The notes under the pieces: model-generated | Database searches by the model: none | Told to the model about the DNA's origin: nothing | What the model saw: only the letters and a program-made list of their open reading frames with translations | Made by a program: the position numbers and the translations under genes | Source: Lachnospiraceae bacterium | Lineage (GTDB): Bacteria; Bacillota; Clostridia; Lachnospirales; Lachnospiraceae | Direction of reading: 5' to 3' | Length of the DNA stretch: 44,353 nt | Assembly: GCA_017472325.1 (NCBI GenBank) | Contig: JAFUQM010000025.1 | Location: 1-44,353 of the forward strand | Shown here: one piece after another, positions 26,426-35,051 of the stretch | Numbering within the stretch: the first letter of the stretch is position 1 | Layout: every line of letters begins with the position of its first letter

Positions 26426-28663
26426 TTATCCAAGTTTAAACTGTTGCAATGACTCTTCTAACTCTTTTACCTGTTTTTCCATTTCTTTTGACAATTCTGC
26501 CAATTTTTGTACTTCCGCTTCCTGATGAACCGTTTTTTCATTTACACTAACAACCGCATCGACTGCCGACTGTGTAACCTCTGAAATACTTTCCATATTT
26601 CTGAGTGCCTCTTCCTTCTGTCCACCCATAGCCACTGCGCTTTGCGTAATAGAAGATACTTTTTCCATTAACTGTCCCAATTGTTCTACCATGTTAGTAA
26701 ATGCCAGAAGCGCACTATCTACAGCTTCTTCCTGACGATTAATTGTCTCGCCCGCTTTGCCAGCAGTCTCTACAGCCTGCACTGTTGTGCTGGAAATATC
26801 ACTAACAATTGTTCCAATCTCTTTGGTTGCTGTCATAGACTGATCAGCAAGTTTACGAATTTCTTCTGCAATAACCTGGAAGCCTTTTCCTTGTGCTCCC
26901 GCTCTGGCTGCCTCAATAGAAGCATTTAAGGACAACAGACTTGTTTCATCCGCAATATCATATACAGTCTGAATAATCTGATCAATTTTACTTGATTTCA
27001 TTCGCAGATTCTCAATTGCACCGATAATATCATATGTAATCTGTGATGTTTCTTCCGCTTTTTCTTTCAGACTATTAATTGCACTTCTACTATTTTCGAT
27101 GTAAACTTCTGTATTACCTGCAATTTCACGGATATCTTCTGAGCGTTCCGCTACTTCACCAATTGATCCTGCAAGTCCATCTAACTGTCCACAACATGAA
27201 ATTGTGTCATCCGCCTGACTGGATAAGCCATTTTCAATATCATTCATTGCATTTGAAATATATATTGTAGATTCCTTGATTGCCGAAGATGAACTATTTA
27301 CATTACCAGCAGAATCTGCAACTTTCAAGCTGACCTTCTTCACACCTGCCAGAAGTGATGTCATACTATCTAACATCTTATTCATCTGCTCTGAAATCTG
27401 TGCGAACTCACTCTTACCAGCAAGTTTCATACGTACATCCATATTACCCTGTGCAATCAAACGCATATTTTTAATCATGTGTCTTACGGTTTTATGTATG
27501 CCTGCTGAAATTGCAAATGCAACTGCTATCGCAAGCAGACATGATATCATAGCACCACCGATAACAACCCATCGTATCTTGGACACCTGTGCTGTTACAA
27601 TTGCATTTGGAATCAGCGCACATACTATACAGCCAGTATCCCCAATTTTACGATATAGGAATAAGGATTTTTTACCCTGATATTCCACATCTTCCACAAC
27701 ACCCTGTACTTCCTCTGATGCCATAGCGTTTGCATAAAACTCTGTTCCTGTCACAAGGCTTTCTCTGCTTCCATCCTGATGCAGCTCTCTACCGTCTGGT
27801 GTAATGAAAACAAGACCACTGCCTTCTCCAGGTTGGATTCTGTTTAAGCTATCAACAATTGCCTGTTTATCAATATCAATGATTAACAAAGCATTTTTCT
27901 TATAAAACTGTTTTACCAGGCGAACTGCATAACTATCAGAATCTACCTGCATCTGTGTATCAAGACCGGAAGAAGCACCTAACCAACACTTCGTCTGATC
28001 TTCCATAAATGTCGTTCCCTGCTCAGTCGCAGTATAAAAACTATACCCTTTGTCTATCGACTGTTTTGCTGTCGTAAGAGCAGGCGCATCATCAGAAAGG
28101 AATGATATATTACCAATAAATAAATCGACAGTTGCCTTGTTCAGCAAATTGGTTTTTTGCTTATTAAAATAGCTAAGCTGTTCTCCTTTATCCATTTTAC
28201 CTGCAACATAGAGCATCATTTCCTCATCTACAAGATAAACGACCGCTTCTGAATTCACATTTTCAAAACCGTATTCAATATACTCACCCAACATATCAAG
28301 CGATTGTTTTGTTGCATTTTTGTAACTATCTATTAATGCATTAGATGCAACCGCATATGCCGTCAGACCAACTGCCAGAATACAAGCGATCAGAATACTA
28401 TAGGAACCAACCAGTTTCCCTGTAATAGTAACATGTTCCATACGGACACCTGACTGTTGATTCTTATTAGTCTGTTCACCTGTTTCCTGCCCTTGTGCAG
28501 TCTTTTTATTGATCTTTAGCCCTTTTATATTTAGTTTTTTTGATTGTTTTTTACAGAAGACGATACCTTTTGCTATCAGCATTTTAATATCTATTTTCTG
28601 TTTTTCTTTAGACCCCTCATTTTTTCGTTTCTTTAGCTTTTGTGCAATTTCATCCTTTTTCAT
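26426..28663 (-). CDS. Methyl-accepting chemotaxis protein with extracellular sensor domain
   Basis: Transmembrane chemoreceptor of 745 residues. Order: an unusually long, lysine-rich cytoplasmic N-terminus (about 1-80), TM1 (about 83-106), a ~255-residue extracellular double-Cache-like ligand domain, TM2 (about 364-390), HAMP (about 391-445), and the signalling coiled coil with [21 protein letters not shown] near 570. It begins only 3 bases after the stop of the ABC permease gene, with AAAGGG in that permease's last codons, so it is translationally coupled to the transporter. This suggests it senses the transported sugar or its loaded binding protein (inference). An alternative start at codon 75 would remove the basic tail but has a weaker ribosome binding site. 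Confidence 0.93.
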   Translation of the reverse strand: MKKDEIAQKLKKRKNEGSKEKQKIDIKMLIAKGIVFCKKQSKKLNIKGLKINKKTAQGQETGEQTNKNQQSGVRMEHVTITGKLVGSYSILIACILAVGLTAYAVASNALIDSYKNATKQSLDMLGEYIEYGFENVNSEAVVYLVDEEMMLYVAGKMDKGEQLSYFNKQKTNLLNKATVDLFIGNISFLSDDAPALTTAKQSIDKGYSFYTATEQGTTFMEDQTKCWLGASSGLDTQMQVDSDSYAVRLVKQFYKKNALLIIDIDKQAIVDSLNRIQPGEGSGLVFITPDGRELHQDGSRESLVTGTEFYANAMASEEVQGVVEDVEYQGKKSLFLYRKIGDTGCIVCALIPNAIVTAQVSKIRWVVIGGAMISCLLAIAVAFAISAGIHKTVRHMIKNMRLIAQGNMDVRMKLAGKSEFAQISEQMNKMLDSMTSLLAGVKKVSLKVADSAGNVNSSSSAIKESTIYISNAMNDIENGLSSQADDTISCCGQLDGLAGSIGEVAERSEDIREIAGNTEVYIENSRSAINSLKEKAEETSQITYDIIGAIENLRMKSSKIDQIIQTVYDIADETSLLSLNASIEAARAGAQGKGFQVIAEEIRKLADQSMTATKEIGTIVSDISSTTVQAVETAGKAGETINRQEEAVDSALLAFTNMVEQLGQLMEKVSSITQSAVAMGGQKEEALRNMESISEVTQSAVDAVVSVNEKTVHQEAEVQKLAELSKEMEKQVKELEESLQQFKLG

Positions 28664-28666
28664 ACA

Positions 28667-29476
28667 TTATCCCTTTACAGCACCTACAATACCATTTGCA
28701 AAACTCTTCTGCAGAATGAGGAATAAAATTCCTGTAGGCAAAGAACAAATTAATACCCCAAGCATCAATACACCGTAATCAATACTATATCCTACGGATA
28801 GATTTGCAACTAACATCGGCATTGTCTGAGACGTATCTGACATCATAATAACCTTCGGCCACAAATAGTTGTTCCATGCATTCATAAAGGTTACGGTCAT
28901 TGCTGCCGCATATGTCGATTTCATAGTTGGTATAAATATTGTAACAAAAATTTTCAATTCGCTCAAGCCATCAATGCGAGCTGCTTCAATAATTTCTGTT
29001 GGGAAAGAGCGGGCGCTCTGACGGAAAAGCATAATCAAAAATGGAGTAGATATTGTTGGCAATACATAAGCAATCCATGTACTTTGCAGATGTAAACCTG
29101 TAAACAACTTAAATAATGGAATTAAAGTAGCTGCAAACGGTACCATCATCGCAAGCAATAAGATTGACATTAATGTATCTTTTGCCTTGTTATGATAAAT
29201 CTCAAATCCATATCCTGCTATCGAACAAACTAACAAAGAAAGAATACTCAAAATACAAGAATAAAAAAGTGAGTTACCAAATGCTCTTCCTACATTTTGC
29301 TGTGACAACAGATTCGTTAAATTGGTTACCAAATGTGAACCTGGCAATAATCTACCACCTAAAATATCTGTACTATTATTTGTAGATGCTGCAATCATCC
29401 AGTATAACGGGAATATCGAAATAAAGGATACGATTGTCAAAAACGCATATGTACCAAAATTTTTCAGTTTTCTCAT
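28667..29476 (-). CDS. Sugar ABC transporter permease, MalG type
   Basis: Inner permease subunit of a carbohydrate-uptake (CUT1) ABC transporter. The 269-residue protein has six membrane segments and the EAA loop, seen as EIIEAARIDGLSELKIFVTIFIP near residues 165-187 (conserved EAARIDG), which contacts the ATPase. Its ATG overlaps the stop of the upstream permease (ATGA), so the pair are translationally coupled. No ATP-binding subunit is encoded nearby; a shared MsmK/MsmX-type ATPase elsewhere is expected for this class. Confidence 0.94.
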   Translation of the reverse strand: MRKLKNFGTYAFLTIVSFISIFPLYWMIAASTNNSTDILGGRLLPGSHLVTNLTNLLSQQNVGRAFGNSLFYSCILSILSLLVCSIAGYGFEIYHNKAKDTLMSILLLAMMVPFAATLIPLFKLFTGLHLQSTWIAYVLPTISTPFLIMLFRQSARSFPTEIIEAARIDGLSELKIFVTIFIPTMKSTYAAAMTVTFMNAWNNYLWPKVIMMSDTSQTMPMLVANLSVGYSIDYGVLMLGVLICSLPTGILFLILQKSFANGIVGAVKG

Positions 29477-30363
29477 CGCTTATCCCCCACTTTCATCTGA
29501 ATAAATGACAACAGCGCCACAAGTATAAAGATTACATAAGACATTGCTGCTGCATAACCAAACTGTGGATTATACTCGAAGGATACCTTATATATGTAAT
29601 GCGACATTGTTAATGTAGAGTTCGCAGGTCCACCACCAGTTAAGTTAACCGACTCATCGAATAACTGCAATGTACCATTAATAGACATAATCGTTGTTAA
29701 CAGAATTGTTGGTCTTAACAATGGTACTGTTATTTTAAAGAACGCCTTGATTGGTCCTGCGCCATCAATACGTGCTGCTTCATATAATGATTCATCAATA
29801 TTCTGTAATCCTGCCAGATAGAATACCATATTGTATCCTGTCCAACGCCAAATTAACGCAATAATGATAATAATTTTCGCTGTTTCTACCTGACCCAACC
29901 AGTTAATACGGGAACTAATCAGACCAAGATTCAATAAAATTGTATTAATATAACCATCATAAGCAAACAATGTTTTGAAAATGATGGAATAAGAAACGAG
30001 TGCTGTACAGCATGGCAAGAAAATTGCTGTACGGAATAAACCTTTAAATTTTAAATCTTTTTTATTTAATAAGGAGGCAAGTATCAGTGCTAAAATCAGC
30101 ATAACTGGTACCTGAATTAATAAATAGAAAAAGTTATTAATCAGTGATGTCCAGAATACTTTATCTTCCAGCAATCTTGCGTAGTTGCTTAGTCCACCCC
30201 ATGAAAGTTTATTGCCAATTCCCGATTGGAAGGACAAAAACAACGCCTGAAGCATTGGATAAAAATTCATAGCAAAAATGAGCAATGCTGCAGGAAGGAG
30301 GAAAATCCAGCCCGTAAGATTATGTTTCTGATTAACCGTAAGTGAATTTCTTTTGGAATGCAT
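29473..30363 (-). CDS. Sugar ABC transporter permease, MalF type
   Basis: Partner permease of the CUT1 sugar transporter, 296 residues, six membrane segments. The EAA loop is visible as SLYEAARIDGAGPIKAFFKI near 190. The start follows AAGGAAAGAG. Ends in TGA within an ATGA overlap with the MalG-type gene, which confirms that TGA is used as a stop here. It follows the binding-protein gene after an intercistronic hairpin. Confidence 0.94.
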   Translation of the reverse strand: MHSKRNSLTVNQKHNLTGWIFLLPAALLIFAMNFYPMLQALFLSFQSGIGNKLSWGGLSNYARLLEDKVFWTSLINNFFYLLIQVPVMLILALILASLLNKKDLKFKGLFRTAIFLPCCTALVSYSIIFKTLFAYDGYINTILLNLGLISSRINWLGQVETAKIIIIIALIWRWTGYNMVFYLAGLQNIDESLYEAARIDGAGPIKAFFKITVPLLRPTILLTTIMSINGTLQLFDESVNLTGGGPANSTLTMSHYIYKVSFEYNPQFGYAAAMSYVIFILVALLSFIQMKVGDKR

Positions 30364-30401
30364 ATTTCTCTTTCCTTTCTATATTCTTCTCTACATACAA
30401 A

Positions 30402-30438
30402 TATCCGAAGGATTGCCCATACGGAAATCCTTCGGATA
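30402..30438 (-). promoter_or_regulatory. Intercistronic hairpin between binding-protein and permease genes
   Basis: A perfect 13-base inverted repeat (30402-30414 with 30426-30438) lies 14 bases after the binding-protein stop and is followed by only TTTG. It is probably an mRNA-stabilising or partial-termination hairpin that lets the binding protein be made in excess over the permeases, as known for malE-malF-type operons. Confidence 0.65.
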
Positions 30439-30452
30439 CGATTATGTCAATC

Positions 30453-31832
30453 CTATTGTCCGATATTAAATTCTACTGTAGACTGTGCTTCTGCGATTGC
30501 GCTGTCTAAATCAGAAGATCCACCTAATACGTTAGCAAGAGCTACACCAAGAGCTTCTTTTTCTTCTGACCAATAGATTCCTTTGTTGATTGTAGGAATC
30601 TGTCCACCGTAGGAAACGATCTTGGAGTAGATTGCTTCTCCTCCGAAGTAATCAGATGTCTGATTGTAAGCATCACTTCCTGCTGCTGGAAGATATGTAG
30701 CGATAGCACCTAAATCTGTTAAAATGCTGTCATAGAATTCTGTGCTTCCTGCCCATGTTTTTGCAAAGAAATCTACTGCTGCGTCATAGCTATCTGTGCT
30801 GGAAGAAACTGCCCATGTAGATCCACCCTGTGCGGAGTAGTTTGTAGCGCCTTCCCATTCATTTAACTTAGGCATATTTGTTACAGCCCAGTTACCAGCC
30901 TGTTCAGCCTGGTCTGTTGACATGATTGTTGCACAAATCCAAGAACCATTAATTGTACCTACTACAGTACCGTTATTGATAGAACCCTGGTAACCTGACC
31001 AGTCTGTCTGTTCCTGAAGAATTCCTTTTTCAACAAGCTGAATATATACATTCATAGCTTCTTTTAAACCTTCGTTGTCTACAAGTGCAATATTTCCATT
31101 TGTATCAAATACAGAAATACCTGCTGACTGTAAAATCATATTAAGAAGGTCTGGCTCACCCTGTACGTTTGTTAACATTGGCATACCTGTTTTAGCTAAA
31201 ACATCTTCACCAATTGTAATGAACTCATTCCATGTAATATCTGTTAAATCTGCAATTGTGTAACCAGCCTGCTCTAAGTAATCTGTACGGTAGCAAGCGA
31301 TTACTGTATTGCTATCATATGGAACACCATAGTTTCTGCCATCTCTTACAGAGTTTGCAACTTTAGATGCTGCGAAATCTGAGAAAGCAATTCCAGAATC
31401 TGTTAAATCAGAAAATACTTCTGGATAGTTCTGTAAATATTTTGCAAATACCTGGTCATCCATTAAGAAGATATCTGGAAGCGCATCAAGTTCACCACTC
31501 ATTGCATATGTCTGTACTAATGTCTGGATATCACTTGATACAGTTTCTACTACTTCAACTTTAACGTTTGGATTCTGTGCTTCATACATAGCGCCTGCTG
31601 TTTTCATAGCATCTACGTTGAAGGAGTCCCAGCACCATACAGTTAATGTCTGTACTTCGCCTTCTGCTGTTGCGTCTGTTGTTGCTTCTTCTGTTGTTGC
31701 TTCTTCTGTTGTTGCAGCCTCTTCAGTTGTTGCTGCTTCATCTGTTGTTGCAGCTTCTTCTGATGAGCCACAAGCTGCCAGTGACACTACCATTGCCACT
31801 GTCATAAGTAATGCAAGTAATTTTCTCTTCAT
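30453..31832 (-). CDS. Sugar ABC transporter substrate-binding lipoprotein
   Basis: Extracellular binding protein (family 1 solute-binding) of 459 residues. A lipoprotein signal peptide ends in the lipobox LAAC (Cys at about 21). Residues ~25-58 are a low-complexity A/T/E linker encoded by tandem DNA repeats. The mature domain starts TLTVWCWDSFNVDAMK and has many aromatic residues and the family's late GGSTWAV/W motif, fitting an oligosaccharide ligand. It is paralogous to the binding protein just upstream (31940-33271). A strong GGGAGG precedes the start. The ligand is unknown; no glycoside hydrolase lies nearby to hint at it. Confidence 0.94.
   Translation of the reverse strand: MKRKLLALLMTVAMVVSLAACGSSEEAATTDEAATTEEAATTEEATTEEATTDATAEGEVQTLTVWCWDSFNVDAMKTAGAMYEAQNPNVKVEVVETVSSDIQTLVQTYAMSGELDALPDIFLMDDQVFAKYLQNYPEVFSDLTDSGIAFSDFAASKVANSVRDGRNYGVPYDSNTVIACYRTDYLEQAGYTIADLTDITWNEFITIGEDVLAKTGMPMLTNVQGEPDLLNMILQSAGISVFDTNGNIALVDNEGLKEAMNVYIQLVEKGILQEQTDWSGYQGSINNGTVVGTINGSWICATIMSTDQAEQAGNWAVTNMPKLNEWEGATNYSAQGGSTWAVSSSTDSYDAAVDFFAKTWAGSTEFYDSILTDLGAIATYLPAAGSDAYNQTSDYFGGEAIYSKIVSYGGQIPTINKGIYWSEEKEALGVALANVLGGSSDLDSAIAEAQSTVEFNIGQ
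31676..31770. repeat. Short tandem repeats encoding the A/T/E linker
   Basis: Near-identical units of 15-18 bases encoding EEAATT/DEAATT variants follow one another within the 5' part of the binding-protein gene. They encode a flexible spacer between the lipid anchor and the folded domain. Such repeats can vary in length by slippage in multiples of three. Confidence 0.75.
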
Positions 31833-31939
31833 AGTTACCTCCCATTATTGAATAATTCTTACATTAAAATTTTATCATTCTAGCTTTCTGTTCGATAGAA
31901 TTATGTTTGTACAAATTTTCAAAATTTTAAGATTTATTT

Positions 31940-33271
31940 CTATAATTTGGATTTTTTTAATTTCCTTGTACTTTTTTCACTTACTACAGCTTCTGCCTTC
32001 ATCTGTACACGTTTCAAACATTCTTCCACATCACCATCCACAAGCACATGTTGAAATTCATCTTCTAAAATATCTTCTATTTCATACGTATTACTTCCAT
32101 AGTTTACTGCCGGAATCTCATCCGCAAGTCCAGTTAACAATTTTGTTACCTGCTGTTCTCCAAAAAAAGCTTCTTTGGCTTCATAATTTTGAAATACCGT
32201 TGGGTTTTTGACAGCGGGAATAATTCCAATTTCCGAAATCAGACTATCTATAAAATCATCATTTTCACTAAACATGGACACCAAAAATTGGGTTGCTTCC
32301 TGACTACAGGATGAATTTTTTAGTACATACCACGAGCTTCCCCCAACATTGGATGCTCCAACCGCATTCGCATTTTGTTTCATAATCGGAATCGGCGCAA
32401 CTCTCCATAGTCCTGCCTGTTCTTTACTTGCTTTGATACTAGAAATAATCCAACTGCCACTTATTACAGTTGCAACCTCTCCATTCTGAAAAGATGAAAT
32501 GAACTCATTCCATCCATTTACGCTCACACCGACATCTGTTTCTAAAAGTTCCCTATATACTTCCAGTGCCTGCTTTAATGCTTCATTATTTTGGATTTCC
32601 ACCTGTCCATTTTCCTTATCCACATACCACTGCCCACAGCTTTGCATAATAATTCGGATCAATGGAAAGTCCGTAGGATCTAATGTTAGCATCGGAATCC
32701 CTGTTTTTCTATATACGTCACGTCCAATTTCTATGTAACGCTCCCATGTCAGATTCTGCATATCCTCTTCACTATATCCTGCCTGATTAAGAATATCTAT
32801 CCTATAGAAAAGAGCTGCCGTACCACTATCAAAAGGGATTCCATACATTCGTTCATCTTTTGAACAAAGTTGATTCTTATAGTCCGCAAATTTGTCATAG
32901 CATACCTGATCAGTCAAATCCACAAATTCATTCTCGTACACAGAAAGCACTTCCTGTACATCATAGTCTTCACTCATAATAATATCCGGAAGTTTGCTAT
33001 ATACTCGTGCAGAAAGAATATTTTTAGTATCTGCCAGAATCTCTTCTCGTTCCTTTGGCTCTACAACAATTTGAACATCTGGATGTACTTTCTGATATTC
33101 TACCGCCGCCATTCTGGCTGCTTTGACATTAAATGTATCATCCCATGTCCATATAACAATTTTGTTATTATCAACTTCTGTTACTTTCTCTGTCGCCCCT
33201 GTGCATCCCACAACACTTACAGATAACAGGGCAATACACAACATGAGCAATACATATTTCTTAATTTTCAT
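31940..33271 (-). CDS. Second sugar-binding lipoprotein, coupled to the YesM kinase
   Basis: Family 1 solute-binding lipoprotein of 443 residues with signal peptide and lipobox VVGC (Cys at about 23). The mature domain (IVIWTWDDTFNVKAARMAA, later TWERYIEIGRDVYRKTGIPML and GGSSWYV) aligns along its length with the transport binding protein at 30453-31832 but lacks the A/T/E linker. Its ATG overlaps the last 11 bases of the kinase gene, so it is made in step with the kinase. This suggests a sensing role as the extracellular ligand-binding partner of the kinase rather than, or besides, uptake (inference). It ends in a basic tail (STRKLKKSKL). Confidence 0.92.
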   Translation of the reverse strand: MKIKKYVLLMLCIALLSVSVVGCTGATEKVTEVDNNKIVIWTWDDTFNVKAARMAAVEYQKVHPDVQIVVEPKEREEILADTKNILSARVYSKLPDIIMSEDYDVQEVLSVYENEFVDLTDQVCYDKFADYKNQLCSKDERMYGIPFDSGTAALFYRIDILNQAGYSEEDMQNLTWERYIEIGRDVYRKTGIPMLTLDPTDFPLIRIIMQSCGQWYVDKENGQVEIQNNEALKQALEVYRELLETDVGVSVNGWNEFISSFQNGEVATVISGSWIISSIKASKEQAGLWRVAPIPIMKQNANAVGASNVGGSSWYVLKNSSCSQEATQFLVSMFSENDDFIDSLISEIGIIPAVKNPTVFQNYEAKEAFFGEQQVTKLLTGLADEIPAVNYGSNTYEIEDILEDEFQHVLVDGDVEECLKRVQMKAEAVVSEKSTRKLKKSKL

Positions 33272-35051
33272 CTTTTCCCTCCTCTGTTTTCTGTCTCTTT
33301 ACCGGAAGACGTACTGTAATCGTCGTTCCCTGTTCTTTGACACTTTCTATCTGGATACCATAAGACTCACCATATAACAATTTCAATCTATCCTGTACAT
33401 TGTGAATGCCAATGCCTGAAAAATGCTCTTTTTGGGTTGCATCATAAAGCGCTTGCTGTGCTTCTACCTGATTCATACCAACACCATCATCCACAATTCT
33501 GATTTCCAAATCCCGTCCCTTTTGTTTCATGAAAATCTGTATGGTCCCCGTCCTGCCAGAAGGAAACGCATGAAAAAAGGCATTTTCAATAAATGGCTGC
33601 AAAATCAATTTCGGAATCAAGCAACCATAACAGTTATGCGATACATAATACTCCACCTTAATTGCTTCCCCATATCTGGTATGATTGATGAAGATATAAT
33701 TTTCGAGGTTTTTTAATTCCTGTTCAATGGTAATAAATTCATCCATATTGCTGATGGTATTCCGAAGCAACTTAATAAATGCGTCAATTGTCTGAATTGT
33801 TTTTTCAGAATCATTCTGGTATACAAGCCACTTGATGCTGGCAAGTGTATTGTAAATATAATGAGGATTTATCTGCATTTGCAATGCTTTGATTTCTGAT
33901 TTACGTTGTTCCTTTTGCGTTTCAATCAACTGCTCAATATATCTTTGTATGTCTTCCAACATATAGTTATAGGTAGTTGCAAGTTCTTGTACTTCCTGCG
34001 TCCCTTCTATCGGCATATATTCCGCAAAATTACCTTCCCGTATTTTAGACATTTTCTGCACCAATTGCGATAATGGGCGGATTGTCTGCTGTGTAAAAAT
34101 AAGACATACAATCAAAATCAGAATACCAATCACTGCACATATGGTAATCAATAATGGCATATTATACAGACGATCTAATGCTTTATTGTTATCAATAACA
34201 CCATACAGTTCGCATCCAAGATAAGACAATTCTCGTTTCATTACCGTATAATGCTTGCCCTGTCCGCTTGTAACAAATCTATCAACTTCCGACTCAATTG
34301 CCTGCTTATACCATTCTTCCTCCAATATGTTCCCAATTTTGTCTTCTTCATTAGAACACATTACAATGCCATCTGCATCAACGAGATAAAAGGATGTATT
34401 ATCAGTCACAAAATAATCATAATACTGTTTCATATCTTCCATCGTCAGTGTCACCAACACAACCGCATACACTTCTTTACTCTCCTGATAAAAAAGTGCT
34501 TTTGATACAATGATGACATCAGTATCCTGCGCAGTCGCCGTATAAGCACCGTGGGAAAATGTATAATGCATACGTTCTGGCTCCGCCATCGCCAGCTGTA
34601 CCGCATTACTTGCCAGAATCTCCTCATCCATCATGGAAATTGTCTCTGTTCTTGCCAGATAATGATTGCCATTCATTCCTACAACAAGAATATTCAAACG
34701 TTCCATATCCAACGTTTTACTCTGTTCCAAGTCCTTTTCCATCTGATAGATATTCTGGAAATTCTGTATATTATCCAAGTTGTTTTCTCCGCTAAAATAC
34801 AAACGGAAAGCCCAACTGGAATCGATTGCATGAATCACTTCCTGTAAGCTTCCGTGAAAATCATTTAATTCGTCTTCTATTCTACCAAATACCTTTTCCT
34901 GGGATTTTCCGTAGTTTTCAGTAAATACATTTTTGGACATTACAAGAACGACTACACTGACAGTTACTGCAATCACGCCGATTCCCAGTAATACCATCAG
35001 TATAATCCGTCCGAAAAAGCTATTCAAAATATATTGCCTGCCCTTATTCAT
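33261..35051 (-). CDS. YesM-type sensor histidine kinase
   Basis: Membrane sensor kinase of 596 residues. Order: TM1 (about 14-38), a ~255-residue extracellular domain (Cache-like, with FYLVDADGIVMCS), TM2 (about 300-320), HAMP (about 321-375), a His_kinase domain with phospho-acceptor H397 in LQMQINPHYIYNT, and HATPase_c with ENAFFHAF (N490) and later glycine boxes. The ATG at 35051 is preferred over one at 35108 because GAAGGAG lies just upstream; it overlaps the regulator gene's end by 8 bases. Members pair with AraC-type YesN regulators to control sugar transporter operons, matching the neighbours here. Confidence 0.94.
   Translation of the reverse strand: MNKGRQYILNSFFGRIILMVLLGIGVIAVTVSVVVLVMSKNVFTENYGKSQEKVFGRIEDELNDFHGSLQEVIHAIDSSWAFRLYFSGENNLDNIQNFQNIYQMEKDLEQSKTLDMERLNILVVGMNGNHYLARTETISMMDEEILASNAVQLAMAEPERMHYTFSHGAYTATAQDTDVIIVSKALFYQESKEVYAVVLVTLTMEDMKQYYDYFVTDNTSFYLVDADGIVMCSNEEDKIGNILEEEWYKQAIESEVDRFVTSGQGKHYTVMKRELSYLGCELYGVIDNNKALDRLYNMPLLITICAVIGILILIVCLIFTQQTIRPLSQLVQKMSKIREGNFAEYMPIEGTQEVQELATTYNYMLEDIQRYIEQLIETQKEQRKSEIKALQMQINPHYIYNTLASIKWLVYQNDSEKTIQTIDAFIKLLRNTISNMDEFITIEQELKNLENYIFINHTRYGEAIKVEYYVSHNCYGCLIPKLILQPFIENAFFHAFPSGRTGTIQIFMKQKGRDLEIRIVDDGVGMNQVEAQQALYDATQKEHFSGIGIHNVQDRLKLLYGESYGIQIESVKEQGTTITVRLPVKRQKTEEGKDEN

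Noticed and set aside
31933..32211. Plus-strand open frames antisense to the binding-protein genes
   Set aside because: They mirror strong coding sequence on the other strand and lack ribosome binding sites.
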